From contig OY761536.1 in the NCBI GenBank assembly GCA_963664605.1, positions 3,720,001 through 3,784,000 of the forward strand: a stretch of DNA of 64,000 nucleotides. Reading direction: 5' to 3'. Source of the DNA: JAHOYW01 sp963664605 (GTDB taxonomy: Bacteria > Verrucomicrobiota > Lentisphaeria > Victivallales > Victivallaceae). A program made the translations under genes and the position numbers. Below the pieces are notes generated by a model. It had not been told where the DNA came from and ran no database searches. It saw only the letters and a list, made by a program, of their open reading frames with translations. Below are positions 17,183-25,164 of the stretch, one piece after another. Position 1 is the first letter of the stretch. Every line of letters begins with the position of its first letter.

Positions 17183-18283
17183 TTACACTGAAAAACGCAC
17201 ATGTACGACATCTCCGTCCTGCACTATATAATCTTTACCTTCAATCCGTAGTCTACCAGCGGCTTTAGCATTGTTCCAGCCGTCATATTCAAGCATATCT
17301 TCGTAACCGACAACCTCCATACGGATAAATCCACGGCACATGTCCGTATGGATTTTACCGGAAGCTTCCGGCGCGGCCGTGCCCTTAATGATTGTCCACG
17401 CCCTGGTTTCCATCGGACCGGCGGTAAAGAATGTAATATGGTTAAGCAGGCGGTAACCAGTATGGATAACACGCGTCAGGCCGGTTTCAGTTATGCCCAG
17501 GTCTTCCATAAACATCTGTGCGTCTTCAGGGTCAAGCTGCCGCATTTCCTCTTCAAGCTTCGCGCAAACCGGAATTACTTCCATATTGTGTTTTTCCCCG
17601 TAGGCTATCAAGTCCCGGGTAACTTCACTTTTGCCGAATTCACGAAAAGTATCTTCATCGACATTCGCACAGATAAAAGCCGGCATGATAGTCAGAAGTC
17701 CAAGCCCTTTAGCCATTTTGCTTTCTACCGGGTTATCTTGATTATATTCAGGCCGCTTGCCGTCAGCAAGCTGCTCCTTGAATCTAGCCGCTAATTCCAG
17801 TTCTGCTTTAACCTCGACATCACCAGACCGCATGAGTTTTTTGGATTTTTCAAGCTTACGTTCGAGCATTTCCAGATCAGCCAGCATCAGTTCAGTCATA
17901 ATGACTTCAATGTCATTTACCGGATTGATTTCTCCGTCAACGTGAACCACATCACTATCTGCAAACATCCTAACAACATGGGCTATAGCGTCAACAGAAC
18001 GCACGTGTCCGAGAAACTGGTTTCCCAGCCCCTGCCCTTCGCTGGCGCCCTTGACCAGCCCGGCAATATCAATAAACTTTAAAGTCGAAGGTACTATTTT
18101 AGCTGATTTTTCAAGTTTAGCCAAAACCTGCATACGTTCATCCGGCACAGGAACAATCCCGGTATTAGGTTCTATCGTGCAAAACGGAAAGTTCGCTGCC
18201 TCGGCTCCACCGCCGCTTAAGGCGTTAAATAAAGTTGATTTCCCGACATTGGGCAATCCCACAAAACCACATGAAAAACTCAT
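17183..18283 (-). CDS. ychF: Ribosome-associated GTPase/ATPase YchF (OLA1 family)
   Basis: Obg-related P-loop NTPase that prefers ATP and binds ribosomes. The Walker A motif GLPNVGKST lies at residues 8-16. NFPFCTIEPNTGIVPVPD is the family switch I region, DIAGLVKGASEGQGLGNQFLGHVR is the switch II region, and a coiled-coil domain and C-terminal TGS domain (MEVVGYEDMLEYDGW...VQDGDVVHVRF) follow. 366 residues matches the family. It is the first gene of the ychF-murJ pair. The leucine-bearing replacement in the switch II region, which marks YchF as hydrolytically unusual, is visible (GQGLGNQFL). Confidence 0.95.
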   Translation of the reverse strand: MSFSCGFVGLPNVGKSTLFNALSGGGAEAANFPFCTIEPNTGIVPVPDERMQVLAKLEKSAKIVPSTLKFIDIAGLVKGASEGQGLGNQFLGHVRSVDAIAHVVRMFADSDVVHVDGEINPVNDIEVIMTELMLADLEMLERKLEKSKKLMRSGDVEVKAELELAARFKEQLADGKRPEYNQDNPVESKMAKGLGLLTIMPAFICANVDEDTFREFGKSEVTRDLIAYGEKHNMEVIPVCAKLEEEMRQLDPEDAQMFMEDLGITETGLTRVIHTGYRLLNHITFFTAGPMETRAWTIIKGTAAPEASGKIHTDMCRGFIRMEVVGYEDMLEYDGWNNAKAAGRLRIEGKDYIVQDGDVVHVRFSV

Positions 18284-18349
18284 TTTAAATTTCCTGAATT
18301 ATAAATTTTATTATTTCTTTTCTCGTTTTTTAGTCCACAATTACATGTA

Positions 18350-18377
18350 AGCAAAAAGAGCCCGTCCAAAGACGGGC
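18350..18377 (-). terminator. Terminator of the TIGR04073-type gene
   Basis: On the minus strand GCCCGTC (18377-18371), loop TTTG and GACGGGC (18366-18360) are followed by TCTTTTTG. It sits just after the stop of the secreted protein gene at 18401. Confidence 0.85.
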
Positions 18378-18400
18378 CCGAAATCATATTTAAGCCAAAA

Positions 18401-18841
18401 TTAATACTTCTCGTTCAACGAATTATCATCATAGAAGAAATTATAAGCGTTATGTTCCCTGTCAATAACCCAGGCAGGACGCATAATCGGCCCGTATCCC
18501 CAGCCAACATCTTCCGGGTCATCAGTACATCCCGGCAAAGGCATATAGAATGTAAGAATATCAGTTGCACCGACGCCCAGACGAGCTACAACCATACCGA
18601 TTCCCCTGAGAAGACCATAAGTAAGGGCGGCGATATTACCTTTTACCTGAGCTACTTCCAAAGGCTGAATAACGACTTCAAGAGGGCCGAAAGCTATATT
18701 CGCAATCCCTCTGCCAAGTTTTTCCAGAGGCCCGCTTTTTTCACCGTATATCGGGTCATCACCCTGAGCAAAGCATTGAGGAGCTATAAACAGAGAAGCA
18801 AGGACAAACAGCATAACTAAAGATTTTTTGAAGAATTTCAT
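18401..18841 (-). CDS. Secreted exosortase-associated protein, TIGR04073 type
   Basis: The 146-residue product starts with a signal peptide (MKFFKKSLVMLFVLASLFIAP, cleavage probably after CFAQ). The mature part carries 'LEKLGRGIANIAFGPLEV' and a Gly-rich hydrophobic segment 'YGLLRGIGMVVARLGVGATDILTFYMPLP'. That pattern matches the TIGR04073 family, found in Verrucomicrobia and Lentisphaerae that have exosortase/PEP-CTERM systems. The function is unknown. The frame extends upstream to TTG 18859, but AAGGTGA is placed for ATG 18841. TTGACA on the minus strand at 18886-18881 may be its -35. A clear terminator follows. Confidence 0.75.
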   Translation of the reverse strand: MKFFKKSLVMLFVLASLFIAPQCFAQGDDPIYGEKSGPLEKLGRGIANIAFGPLEVVIQPLEVAQVKGNIAALTYGLLRGIGMVVARLGVGATDILTFYMPLPGCTDDPEDVGWGYGPIMRPAWVIDREHNAYNFFYDDNSLNEKY

Positions 18842-18908
18842 TAAAGTCACCTTTGTCAAGTATTATCAAAATAATTAAAATGTCAAGCAATTTTCTACAA
18901 TTTAAACC

Positions 18909-18937
18909 TTGACCTTTGGAAATATAAGCGGTATTTT
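18909..18937 (+). promoter_or_regulatory. Promoter of queF-argJ
   Basis: TTGACC (18909-18914), a 17-base spacer and TATTTT (18932-18937) form a good sigma-70 promoter about 75 bases before the queF ATG. I see no preQ1 riboswitch in the leader. Confidence 0.6.
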
Positions 18938-19011
18938 AAAAAATTCAAGGAACTTTGAAGCATAATTATTATTGAATAAACTATTTAATAAAAATACTTA
19001 AGGATTTTATT

Positions 19012-19440
19012 ATGGATAAGGAGCAAAGATTTTCGGATTTAACATTGCTGAAGGGCTCGGAAAACCAATATCCAAACACCCCGGATGAGGCTAAACTTGA
19101 AGCTTTTGACAACATTTATCAGGGTCGGGATTACGTTATAACTTTTGACTGTCCGGAATATACCTCACTTTGTCCAGTGACCAATCAACCTGACTTCGGA
19201 CATATTGTCATCCGCTACATCCCGGACAAAAAATGTATTGAAAGCAAATCGCTTAAACTTTTTCTTTTTTCATTCAGGAACCACAACACTTTTCATGAAG
19301 AATCCGTGAACAGCATTCTTGACGCACTGGTAAAAACCTGTTCTCCACGCAAGGCTGAGGTTACCGGTAAATTCCGTCCGCGCGGCGGTATCGCTATAAA
19401 CGTCAAAGCTACATACGGAGGCAAAATTGATGAGTCATAA
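19012..19440 (+). CDS. queF: NADPH-dependent 7-cyano-7-deazaguanine reductase
   Basis: Reduces preQ0 to preQ1 in queuosine synthesis. It is the short, single-domain YkvM-type QueF (142 residues). Cys54 in EYTSLCPVTNQPDFG forms the covalent thioimide, Asp61 is the acid, and the QueF-specific NADPH motif ESKSLKLFLFSFRN lies at 77-90, with FHEE following. No other queuosine gene is nearby. It overlaps argJ by 11 bases. AAGGA precedes the ATG, and a good promoter lies upstream. Confidence 0.95.
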   Translation: MDKEQRFSDLTLLKGSENQYPNTPDEAKLEAFDNIYQGRDYVITFDCPEYTSLCPVTNQPDFGHIVIRYIPDKKCIESKSLKLFLFSFRNHNTFHEESVNSILDALVKTCSPRKAEVTGKFRPRGGIAINVKATYGGKIDES

Positions 19441-20659
19441 TTATTCTTTTATAGAAAACGGTTCTGTTACTTCTCCTGCCGGTTTCAAGGCATCAGGAAT
19501 TATCGCAGGCTTAAAACGCAGCGGAGCTCCTGATATGGCAATGCTGTTATCAGATACGCCAGCAAACTTTTCGGCAGCGTTCACGTCATGTGTTTTTGCG
19601 GCTGCTCCGGTACGTCTCGGCCGCGAAACTGTCCTGCGGCAAGACTCTCTCCGGGCAATATGCGTCAACAGCGGCAACGCCAACGCCTGCACGGGAGCAG
19701 CCGGTTTGGAGCGCGCCAGGGAAATGTGTAATTTAACAGCACAGGAATTATCTATTCAGCCGGAAGAGGTTATCGTTTCCTCAACCGGAAGGATCGGGGT
19801 TCAACTGCCTATGAATATAATTTCTGAAGGCATCAAAAAAGCGGCAGCAGCGCTGGATTATTCCGGAGGAGCGGAAGCGGCAGCGGCAATAATGACCACC
19901 GACACCGTTCCCAAGAAAGCCGCGGTAAAGGTCGAATTAAGCTCCGGCAAAATAACAATCGGCGCAATGACCAAAGGTGCCGGAATGATCGATCCTCAAA
20001 TGCATCTGCCGCATGCAACTATGCTCTGCTATATTACCACCGACGCTAAAGTAGAAAATTCCCTGCTTAAAAATTTTCTCAGCCGCGGTGTGGATAATTC
20101 TTTCAACCGCATCAATATAGATGGTGATATGAGTACAAACGACACAACCGTCATAATGGCTAACGGGGTTTCCAATGTTGAAATCAAAGCCGGTTCGGAA
20201 GATGCTGAAATCTTTTATCAGGCTTTACAGACATTAATGCAGCAACTTGCTTATGAAATGGTTATGGACGGCGAAGGCGCGACTAAATTTGTTACCGTCA
20301 ACATCGAAAATGCCAAAGATGAAGCTTGCGCAAAAGTACTCGCGGAATCTATCGCTAATTCATTATTATGCAAGACTGCCTGGTTCGGCTCTGATCCCAA
20401 CTGGGGAAGACTGGTCGCGGCATTAGGTTATTCAGGAGTAGATTTCGATCCTGACCTCGTCAATGTTTACTATAATGACCAGCCGGTAGTCATCAAAGGC
20501 GGCGACGCCGGAACCCCGGAAGCAGAACTAGCTAAAATTCTACAGAATCGTGAATTTTCAATCACTGTAGACATGGACGCCGGAACCGCTAAATATTGGG
20601 TATGGACCTGCGACATTTCCTACGAATACGTAAAAATAAATGCCGAATACCATACGTAA
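19430..20659 (+). CDS. argJ: ArgJ: glutamate N-acetyltransferase / ornithine acetyltransferase
   Basis: Recycles the acetyl group between N-acetylornithine and glutamate in arginine synthesis. The protein self-cleaves before a catalytic Thr, here Thr197 in the ATML motif. KGAGMIDPQ precedes it, DPNWGRLVAALGYSG binds substrate, and it ends in the usual INAEYHT. Four extra residues (HLPH) sit directly before ATML compared with the common PNMATML form. ATG 19430 is chosen because GGAGG lies 8 bases before it. The start overlaps queF, implying translational coupling. argG is 24 kb away, so arginine genes are scattered. Confidence 0.94.
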   Translation: MSHNYSFIENGSVTSPAGFKASGIIAGLKRSGAPDMAMLLSDTPANFSAAFTSCVFAAAPVRLGRETVLRQDSLRAICVNSGNANACTGAAGLERAREMCNLTAQELSIQPEEVIVSSTGRIGVQLPMNIISEGIKKAAAALDYSGGAEAAAAIMTTDTVPKKAAVKVELSSGKITIGAMTKGAGMIDPQMHLPHATMLCYITTDAKVENSLLKNFLSRGVDNSFNRINIDGDMSTNDTTVIMANGVSNVEIKAGSEDAEIFYQALQTLMQQLAYEMVMDGEGATKFVTVNIENAKDEACAKVLAESIANSLLCKTAWFGSDPNWGRLVAALGYSGVDFDPDLVNVYYNDQPVVIKGGDAGTPEAELAKILQNREFSITVDMDAGTAKYWVWTCDISYEYVKINAEYHT

Positions 20660-20768
20660 AAAGTTGAACATCGGATGGAAAACCTGATGACTATAATTAA
20701 AGGTGATTTTTAAATATCCTGCTTTTAAAGTTATAATTCTCTCATTTTTTTGCAACACCTGGGCTTTC

Positions 20769-20795
20769 AAGCTTTTTTTCAAAAAAAGCTTTTCT
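20769..20795 (+). terminator. Possible weak terminator after argJ
   Basis: AAGCTTTTTTT and AAAAAAAGCTT (20769-20791) form an A/T-rich perfect inverted repeat with a one-base centre, followed by TTCT. The low GC makes it a poor hairpin. The rest of the 248-base gap has only short repeat-like phrases. Confidence 0.3.
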
Positions 20796-20799
20796 GTCC

Positions 20800-20827
20800 T
20801 TGACGAAAAGAGATAGCTTTGTATATT
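20800..20827 (+). promoter_or_regulatory. Promoter of the NagB-like/PIG-L operon
   Basis: TTGACG (20800-20805), a 16-base spacer and TATATT (20822-20827) lie about 80 bases before the ATG at 20908. A tandem phrase, TGATAACTGATAACTG, lies between promoter and gene. Confidence 0.6.
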
Positions 20828-20907
20828 AATGGAAAATATCCACTAAATAATAAAAAGCTGTCGTTATCCAAGTTGATAACTGATAACTGTAAAAAAGGAG
20901 TTTTAGT

Positions 20908-21834
20908 ATGAGACCGCTTAGTAAAGTCGCGCCGGAATGGTGGGATTACACCACATTGGATCGTGAAATTCTCGATGCAGCCGCCAAAATCACAATTGAC
21001 ACCCTCAAGGATTACGAACGCCCGGGTTTTAAAATCAATATTTATGATACCATTCAGGATTTTTACTGTGCGGAAGCCCTCGAATATATCAAAGTATGGC
21101 AACAATCCACTCCTGATAATCCGGTCGGAGTATGCGGCCCCATCGGTCCTACAGAACAGCTTCCGCTGGTTGCCCAAATGGTCAACGCTATGAATCTTGA
21201 CTTAAAAAACTGTCATTTCTGGGGCATGGATGAATGGATGGTCGACGGCAAAGCCGCTGATATGGATTTTCCGCTGGGATTTGCAAAAGCTGATATGGAT
21301 CTGTGTTTCAACAAAATCCGTGAAGAACTCAAAATGCCTATGGAAAACATGCATTTCCCGACTGAAGACCCGACTGAATACATTGAATCATGGAGTAAGG
21401 CCCGCTGCTTACTGATGCAGGGCGGACAGGGAGAAACCAAACACTGGGCATTTAATGATCCGCTCAAGCGTGAAGGTAAATACAAAGACAATCCGCCGAC
21501 TCCTGAAGAATACCGTCAGCTTTCAACCCGTCAAGTCGAACTGCACCCTATCACCCTGATGCAGAATGCCCGTACTTCCGGCGGCGGAACTGTCCAGAAC
21601 GTTCCATCCGCGGCAGTGACCGTAGGCCCGGTTCAAACATGGCAAGCGGAAAAGATTTCAATTTGGCATCCCGGCCATCACGACAATCCGTTCGGAATGC
21701 GTTTGACCACCTACATGATCTCTAAGAAAATGGCTGATTCAACTGTTCCGATGTCACTGCTTTCAGATCATCCGAATGTCCAATTCAGCTTCTTCCGCGA
21801 CGGTTTTGGCGTTTGTGATGTAGAAATGCACTAA
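20908..21834 (+). CDS. NagB-like sugar-phosphate deaminase/isomerase homologue
   Basis: A 308-residue protein of the glucosamine-6-phosphate deaminase (NagB/RpiA) fold. FWGMDEWM (about 104-111) matches the NagB FNMDEY motif. The catalytic block reads QGGQGETKHWAFNDP (171-185) where NagB has GIGxDGHIAFNEP: His179 is kept, the Asp two before it is Thr, and the Glu in FNEP is Asp184. It is longer than NagB (about 260 residues). It heads an operon with a PIG-L deacetylase, so an amino-sugar phosphate is the likely substrate, but the exact reaction may differ. AAAGGAG precedes the ATG. Confidence 0.75.
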   Translation: MRPLSKVAPEWWDYTTLDREILDAAAKITIDTLKDYERPGFKINIYDTIQDFYCAEALEYIKVWQQSTPDNPVGVCGPIGPTEQLPLVAQMVNAMNLDLKNCHFWGMDEWMVDGKAADMDFPLGFAKADMDLCFNKIREELKMPMENMHFPTEDPTEYIESWSKARCLLMQGGQGETKHWAFNDPLKREGKYKDNPPTPEEYRQLSTRQVELHPITLMQNARTSGGGTVQNVPSAAVTVGPVQTWQAEKISIWHPGHHDNPFGMRLTTYMISKKMADSTVPMSLLSDHPNVQFSFFRDGFGVCDVEMH

Positions 21835-21858
21835 GATAATTATTTAAGGAGCAAGATC

Positions 21859-22629
21859 ATGGCTAAAACAGCCTTTGCGATAGCTTGCCATCCTGATGAT
21901 ATTGAATTCATGATGGCAGGTACTTTAATAAAGCTCAAGGAAGCCGGATACGAGATTCATTATATGAATATCGCCAACGGTTCCCTGGGAACCAATCAAT
22001 ACGATTACGAAACTATCGTCAAGATGCGCCGACTGGAAGCTATTGAGGCATGCAAAATCATCGGAGCTAATTTCCATGAAAGCCTTTGCGACGACCTCGA
22101 AGTATTTTACTGCCAGGATACGCTCGAAAAACTCGTTCCTGTTGTCAGGGAAGTCGCACCGGAAATCATTTTGACCCATGGTCCGTATGATTATATGGAA
22201 GACCATATTAATGCCGGACGCCTGGCGGTTTCCGCCGCTTTCTGCCGCGGCATGACTAACTTCAAATGCAATCCGCCGCAGCCAGCGATTGACGGCAAAG
22301 TCACCGTTTACCATTCCATGCCGCACAGCATGACCGATCAGTTGAAGAATCCTGTAATCCCGGATATTCTGGTTGATGTAACAAGCACTATTGAAACTAA
22401 AAAAACAATGCTCGCCTGTCACCGCAGCCAGAAAGAATGGCTCGACTCCAGCCAGGGCATGGATTCATATCTGATAGATATGATGAACATCTGTGAAGCT
22501 TTCGGCAAAAAAACCAATGACTTCAAATATGCGGAAGGCTGGATACTGCACAACCATATGGGATTCTGCGGCAAAGGCGACGATCCGTTGTCAAACGCGC
22601 TCAAAAATGAAGTGCATAAAAACAATTAA
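21859..22629 (+). CDS. PIG-L family zinc-dependent deacetylase
   Basis: A 256-residue LmbE/PIG-L enzyme, which removes N-acetyl groups from GlcNAc-type sugars or conjugates using zinc. The first metal motif is ACHPDDIE (10-16). The second His is in DYMEDHINAG (His116), a variant of the usual HPDH-x3-G. No signal peptide, so it acts in the cytosol. It lies 24 bases after the NagB-like gene, giving a deacetylate-then-deaminate pair that can replace nagA-nagB. GGAG lies before the ATG. A hairpin with a T-run follows. Confidence 0.85.
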   Translation: MAKTAFAIACHPDDIEFMMAGTLIKLKEAGYEIHYMNIANGSLGTNQYDYETIVKMRRLEAIEACKIIGANFHESLCDDLEVFYCQDTLEKLVPVVREVAPEIILTHGPYDYMEDHINAGRLAVSAAFCRGMTNFKCNPPQPAIDGKVTVYHSMPHSMTDQLKNPVIPDILVDVTSTIETKKTMLACHRSQKEWLDSSQGMDSYLIDMMNICEAFGKKTNDFKYAEGWILHNHMGFCGKGDDPLSNALKNEVHKNN

Positions 22630-22642
22630 ATACTGAACATCG

Positions 22643-22714
22643 AACGTCCAACATCAAACGCTGAATAATTTTAAAGAATTTAAATTATTCGCTCTGCTGG
22701 ACGTTTGTTTTTTA
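22643..22714 (+). terminator. Long hairpin terminator built from a repeat-like sequence
   Basis: Outer arms AACGTCCA (22643-22650) and TGGACGTT (22698-22705), and inner arms GAATAATTT (22663-22671) and AAATTATTC (22682-22690), form one long hairpin followed by TGTTTTTTAT. The left arm contains 'GAACATCGAACGTCCAACATC', a phrase typical of dispersed repeats, so an inserted repeat may serve as the terminator. Confidence 0.65.
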
Positions 22715-22745
22715 TATTATGCACTGTTTTTCAATGTTGATATTT

Positions 22746-23867
22746 TTACTCTTTCCTGATCTTTGCGTCAGCGCTTTTGTCTTCTATAACAGAAAACTGC
22801 AAGGCTGAAACCAGGATAAGCAGTAAGGCCGCCTGGATAACACAGATAAGCGCTATTTTGAAGCTTCCCCAAAGGATCGGCAATACACTTAATCCAAGCA
22901 GCAATGCCAGCAAATGGACCATAAAAACCGCACGTTTACGGCTCATGCCCATTTTGACGAACCGGTGCGAAATGTGATTGTGATCGCCGATATAAATTGG
23001 TTTTCCGGCCCGGAGCCGGATTACAACCACTGCAAGAGTATCGAACAGAGGCACCGCCAGAATAAACAGCGGGACAAGGATGGAAAATAATGAATTATTT
23101 TCTGCGCTGGAATAAAAAGTTACACTGGCGCTGATAACCGCCGTCAGGTAGCCAAGCAGATGACTGCCGGAATCCCCCATAAAAATAGTCGCCGGGGAAT
23201 GGTTAAAGAACCAGAAACCGACACCGACTCCGCAGGTCAAAGCACCCAGCGTAGCAACAAAGAACTGTCCGTTTATAATAGCCACCATCGCGAAAAGCCC
23301 CATCGCGATAGTAACAGTTCCGACTGCTAACCCATCCATATTATCGAAAAAATTGATGGCATTCATCAACAGCATAAACCAGGCAATGGAAATCGCTGAA
23401 ACGATTATGGGGTTACTAAAAAACGCGGTAATCCGCACTTCCCCGAAAATCACCACCGATGCAGCTATAACAAACTGTCCGCTGAATTTTATTATCGCAC
23501 GCATTCCAAAACGGTCGTCAAGCAGCCCCAGTAATGTAGCGCCAAAAGCGCCTGCACAAATAATAAGCAATCGCGTTGATACAAGTTTTATGCCGGCGAG
23601 ATTACCGGCAATACTCGAAAACATGCCGTCAGTCGACATAGTCTTTACTGCCACCCAGCTCACAATAACCAGCAACATCCAGGAACAGAACATCGCCGCG
23701 CCGCCAAGCAATGGAATAGCTTGGCGGTGCCCTTTATGGCTTTCTCCAGCCGGTTTATCCATGAAACCGGTAATTTCAGCAAGTTTTTGAAACAAAGGCG
23801 TCAGGCAAAGTGTCGCAATCATACCAGCCGCAAAAACAAATATATAAAGATGATGCCATAAATTCAT
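22746..23867 (-). CDS. WecA/TagO-like undecaprenyl-phosphate GlcNAc-1-P transferase
   Basis: A 373-residue polytopic enzyme of the MraY/WecA family that loads the first sugar-1-phosphate onto undecaprenyl phosphate to start O-antigen, teichoic-acid-like or enterobacterial glycans. Motifs are LLDDRFGM (about 115-122), the catalytic NFFDNMDGLA (172-181), FMGDSGSHLLG near 227, and the His motif GDHNHISHRFVKMG near 300. These fit the WecA branch rather than MraY. About 10-11 membrane helices are evident. It stands alone, convergent with the PIG-L gene. The polysaccharide genes after 60.4 kb are possible partners. Confidence 0.87.
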   Translation of the reverse strand: MNLWHHLYIFVFAAGMIATLCLTPLFQKLAEITGFMDKPAGESHKGHRQAIPLLGGAAMFCSWMLLVIVSWVAVKTMSTDGMFSSIAGNLAGIKLVSTRLLIICAGAFGATLLGLLDDRFGMRAIIKFSGQFVIAASVVIFGEVRITAFFSNPIIVSAISIAWFMLLMNAINFFDNMDGLAVGTVTIAMGLFAMVAIINGQFFVATLGALTCGVGVGFWFFNHSPATIFMGDSGSHLLGYLTAVISASVTFYSSAENNSLFSILVPLFILAVPLFDTLAVVVIRLRAGKPIYIGDHNHISHRFVKMGMSRKRAVFMVHLLALLLGLSVLPILWGSFKIALICVIQAALLLILVSALQFSVIEDKSADAKIRKE

Positions 23868-23906
23868 CCTGAACCTCTATTTTTTTATTAATAAATTATA
23901 ATGCTA

Positions 23907-23935
23907 TTGACAAATCATTCAAACGCAAGTATTTT
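23907..23935 (+). promoter_or_regulatory. Near-consensus promoter of the epimerase-LacI operon
   Basis: TTGACA (23907-23912), a 17-base spacer and TATTTT (23930-23935). The predicted start point falls inside the palindrome that follows at once. Confidence 0.8.
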
Positions 23936-23951
23936 ACTAAAGCGCTTTAGT
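23936..23951. promoter_or_regulatory. LacI-type operator
   Basis: ACTAAAGCGCTTTAGT is a perfect 16-base palindrome with the central CG and AAAGCGCTTT core typical of LacI-family operators. It abuts the -10 box and covers the start point. The LacI-family gene at 25161 in the same operon is the likely repressor. Confidence 0.85.
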
Positions 23952-23997
23952 GAGTGTTCTTTGTCAAATTTTTTATAAATTAAATATAAATAGTATT

Positions 23998-25164
23998 ATG
24001 GATATTTCAAGAATAATTGAACGATATGAGAATGAATTAGTAAGTTCGGTCATCCCTTTCTGGCAGAATAACTGCATTGACAAGGAATACGGCGGCTATT
24101 TTACGATGCTTGATCGTGACGGCAGCGTTTACGATACAATGAAATACATGTGGATGCAGTGGCGGATAGTTTACATGTTCGCAACACTTTATGAAACAAG
24201 CTACCGCAGAGAGGAATGGCTGGATATTGCTGTCAAAGGTTTTGAGTTTTTGACAAAATACGGTAAAAGCCAAGACGGAAGTTATTATTTCGCGCTGGAC
24301 CGCCAGGGTAAAGCGGCGATAGCGCCTTACAGTATTTTTTCTGACTGCTTCGCAGCAATGGGCGCGGCGGCTATGTTCAAAGCTACAGGAGAGGAACGCT
24401 ATAAACATGAGGCAAATTCAGCGATGAATATCTATATCAGCCGTCTGGATAACCCTAAAGGCAAATGGGAAAAAAGCCTGCCGGGACGCGGAAGCCGTTC
24501 AGGGTTGGGCAACTACATGATCCTGGCAAATCTGGGCAATGTCATGGCTGACTGTCTCAAAACCACTGACTACGATAAAGACACCGCTGACGCAGTTAAT
24601 ACGGTGATGGATAAATTCTGGAATTCTGAATTGAATGTGATGTTTGAGAATATCAATACTGACGGCAGCTTTGATCTTGATTCGTGCGAAGGCCGTTTTA
24701 CCAATCCGGGGCACGGGCTCGAATCTATGTGGTTTATTCTGAAATATGCCGAAAAGAACGGCAGAGCCGATTTAATCGAACGTGCCTGTGATTACATCTA
24801 CGGACTTTATGAATTCGGGCTTGACCGCGAATACGGCGGGATATATTATTTTATGGATGCCTTGAATAAACCTCATATAGAGCTTCAAGCGAATATGAAA
24901 TTATGGTGGGTACACAATGAAGCTCTGATTGCGGCGTTGTATGCCTGGCGTTTGTCCGGAAAAAACAAATTCAAAAATATGTTTGAAGCTTTGGATGCAT
25001 GGACATGGAAGCATTTTCCCGATCCTCAATACGGTGAGTGGTTCGGATATTTGAACCGGCGTGGAGAACCTTCCCACATGCTGAAAGGCGGAAAATGGAA
25101 AACTTTTTTCCACCTGCCGCGTTTTCTTTTAACCTGTACAGAACAATTAAAGGCGATAAAATGA
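23998..25164 (+). CDS. N-acylglucosamine 2-epimerase family protein
   Basis: A 388-residue (alpha/alpha)6-barrel protein of the AGE/cellobiose 2-epimerase family. Motifs include EYGGYFTMLDRDG, KYMWMQWRIVYMFA, the His motif RFTNPGHGLESMW, and WWVHNEALIAALYA near the C-terminus. Such enzymes interconvert GlcNAc and ManNAc or similar sugars at C2; the substrate here is not fixed by sequence. The frame opens earlier at GTG 23950, but that lies in the operator. ATG 23998 matches the family N-terminus, though its ribosome site is weak. It is coupled to the LacI gene by an ATGA overlap. Confidence 0.88.
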   Translation: MDISRIIERYENELVSSVIPFWQNNCIDKEYGGYFTMLDRDGSVYDTMKYMWMQWRIVYMFATLYETSYRREEWLDIAVKGFEFLTKYGKSQDGSYYFALDRQGKAAIAPYSIFSDCFAAMGAAAMFKATGEERYKHEANSAMNIYISRLDNPKGKWEKSLPGRGSRSGLGNYMILANLGNVMADCLKTTDYDKDTADAVNTVMDKFWNSELNVMFENINTDGSFDLDSCEGRFTNPGHGLESMWFILKYAEKNGRADLIERACDYIYGLYEFGLDREYGGIYYFMDALNKPHIELQANMKLWWVHNEALIAALYAWRLSGKNKFKNMFEALDAWTWKHFPDPQYGEWFGYLNRRGEPSHMLKGGKWKTFFHLPRFLLTCTEQLKAIK

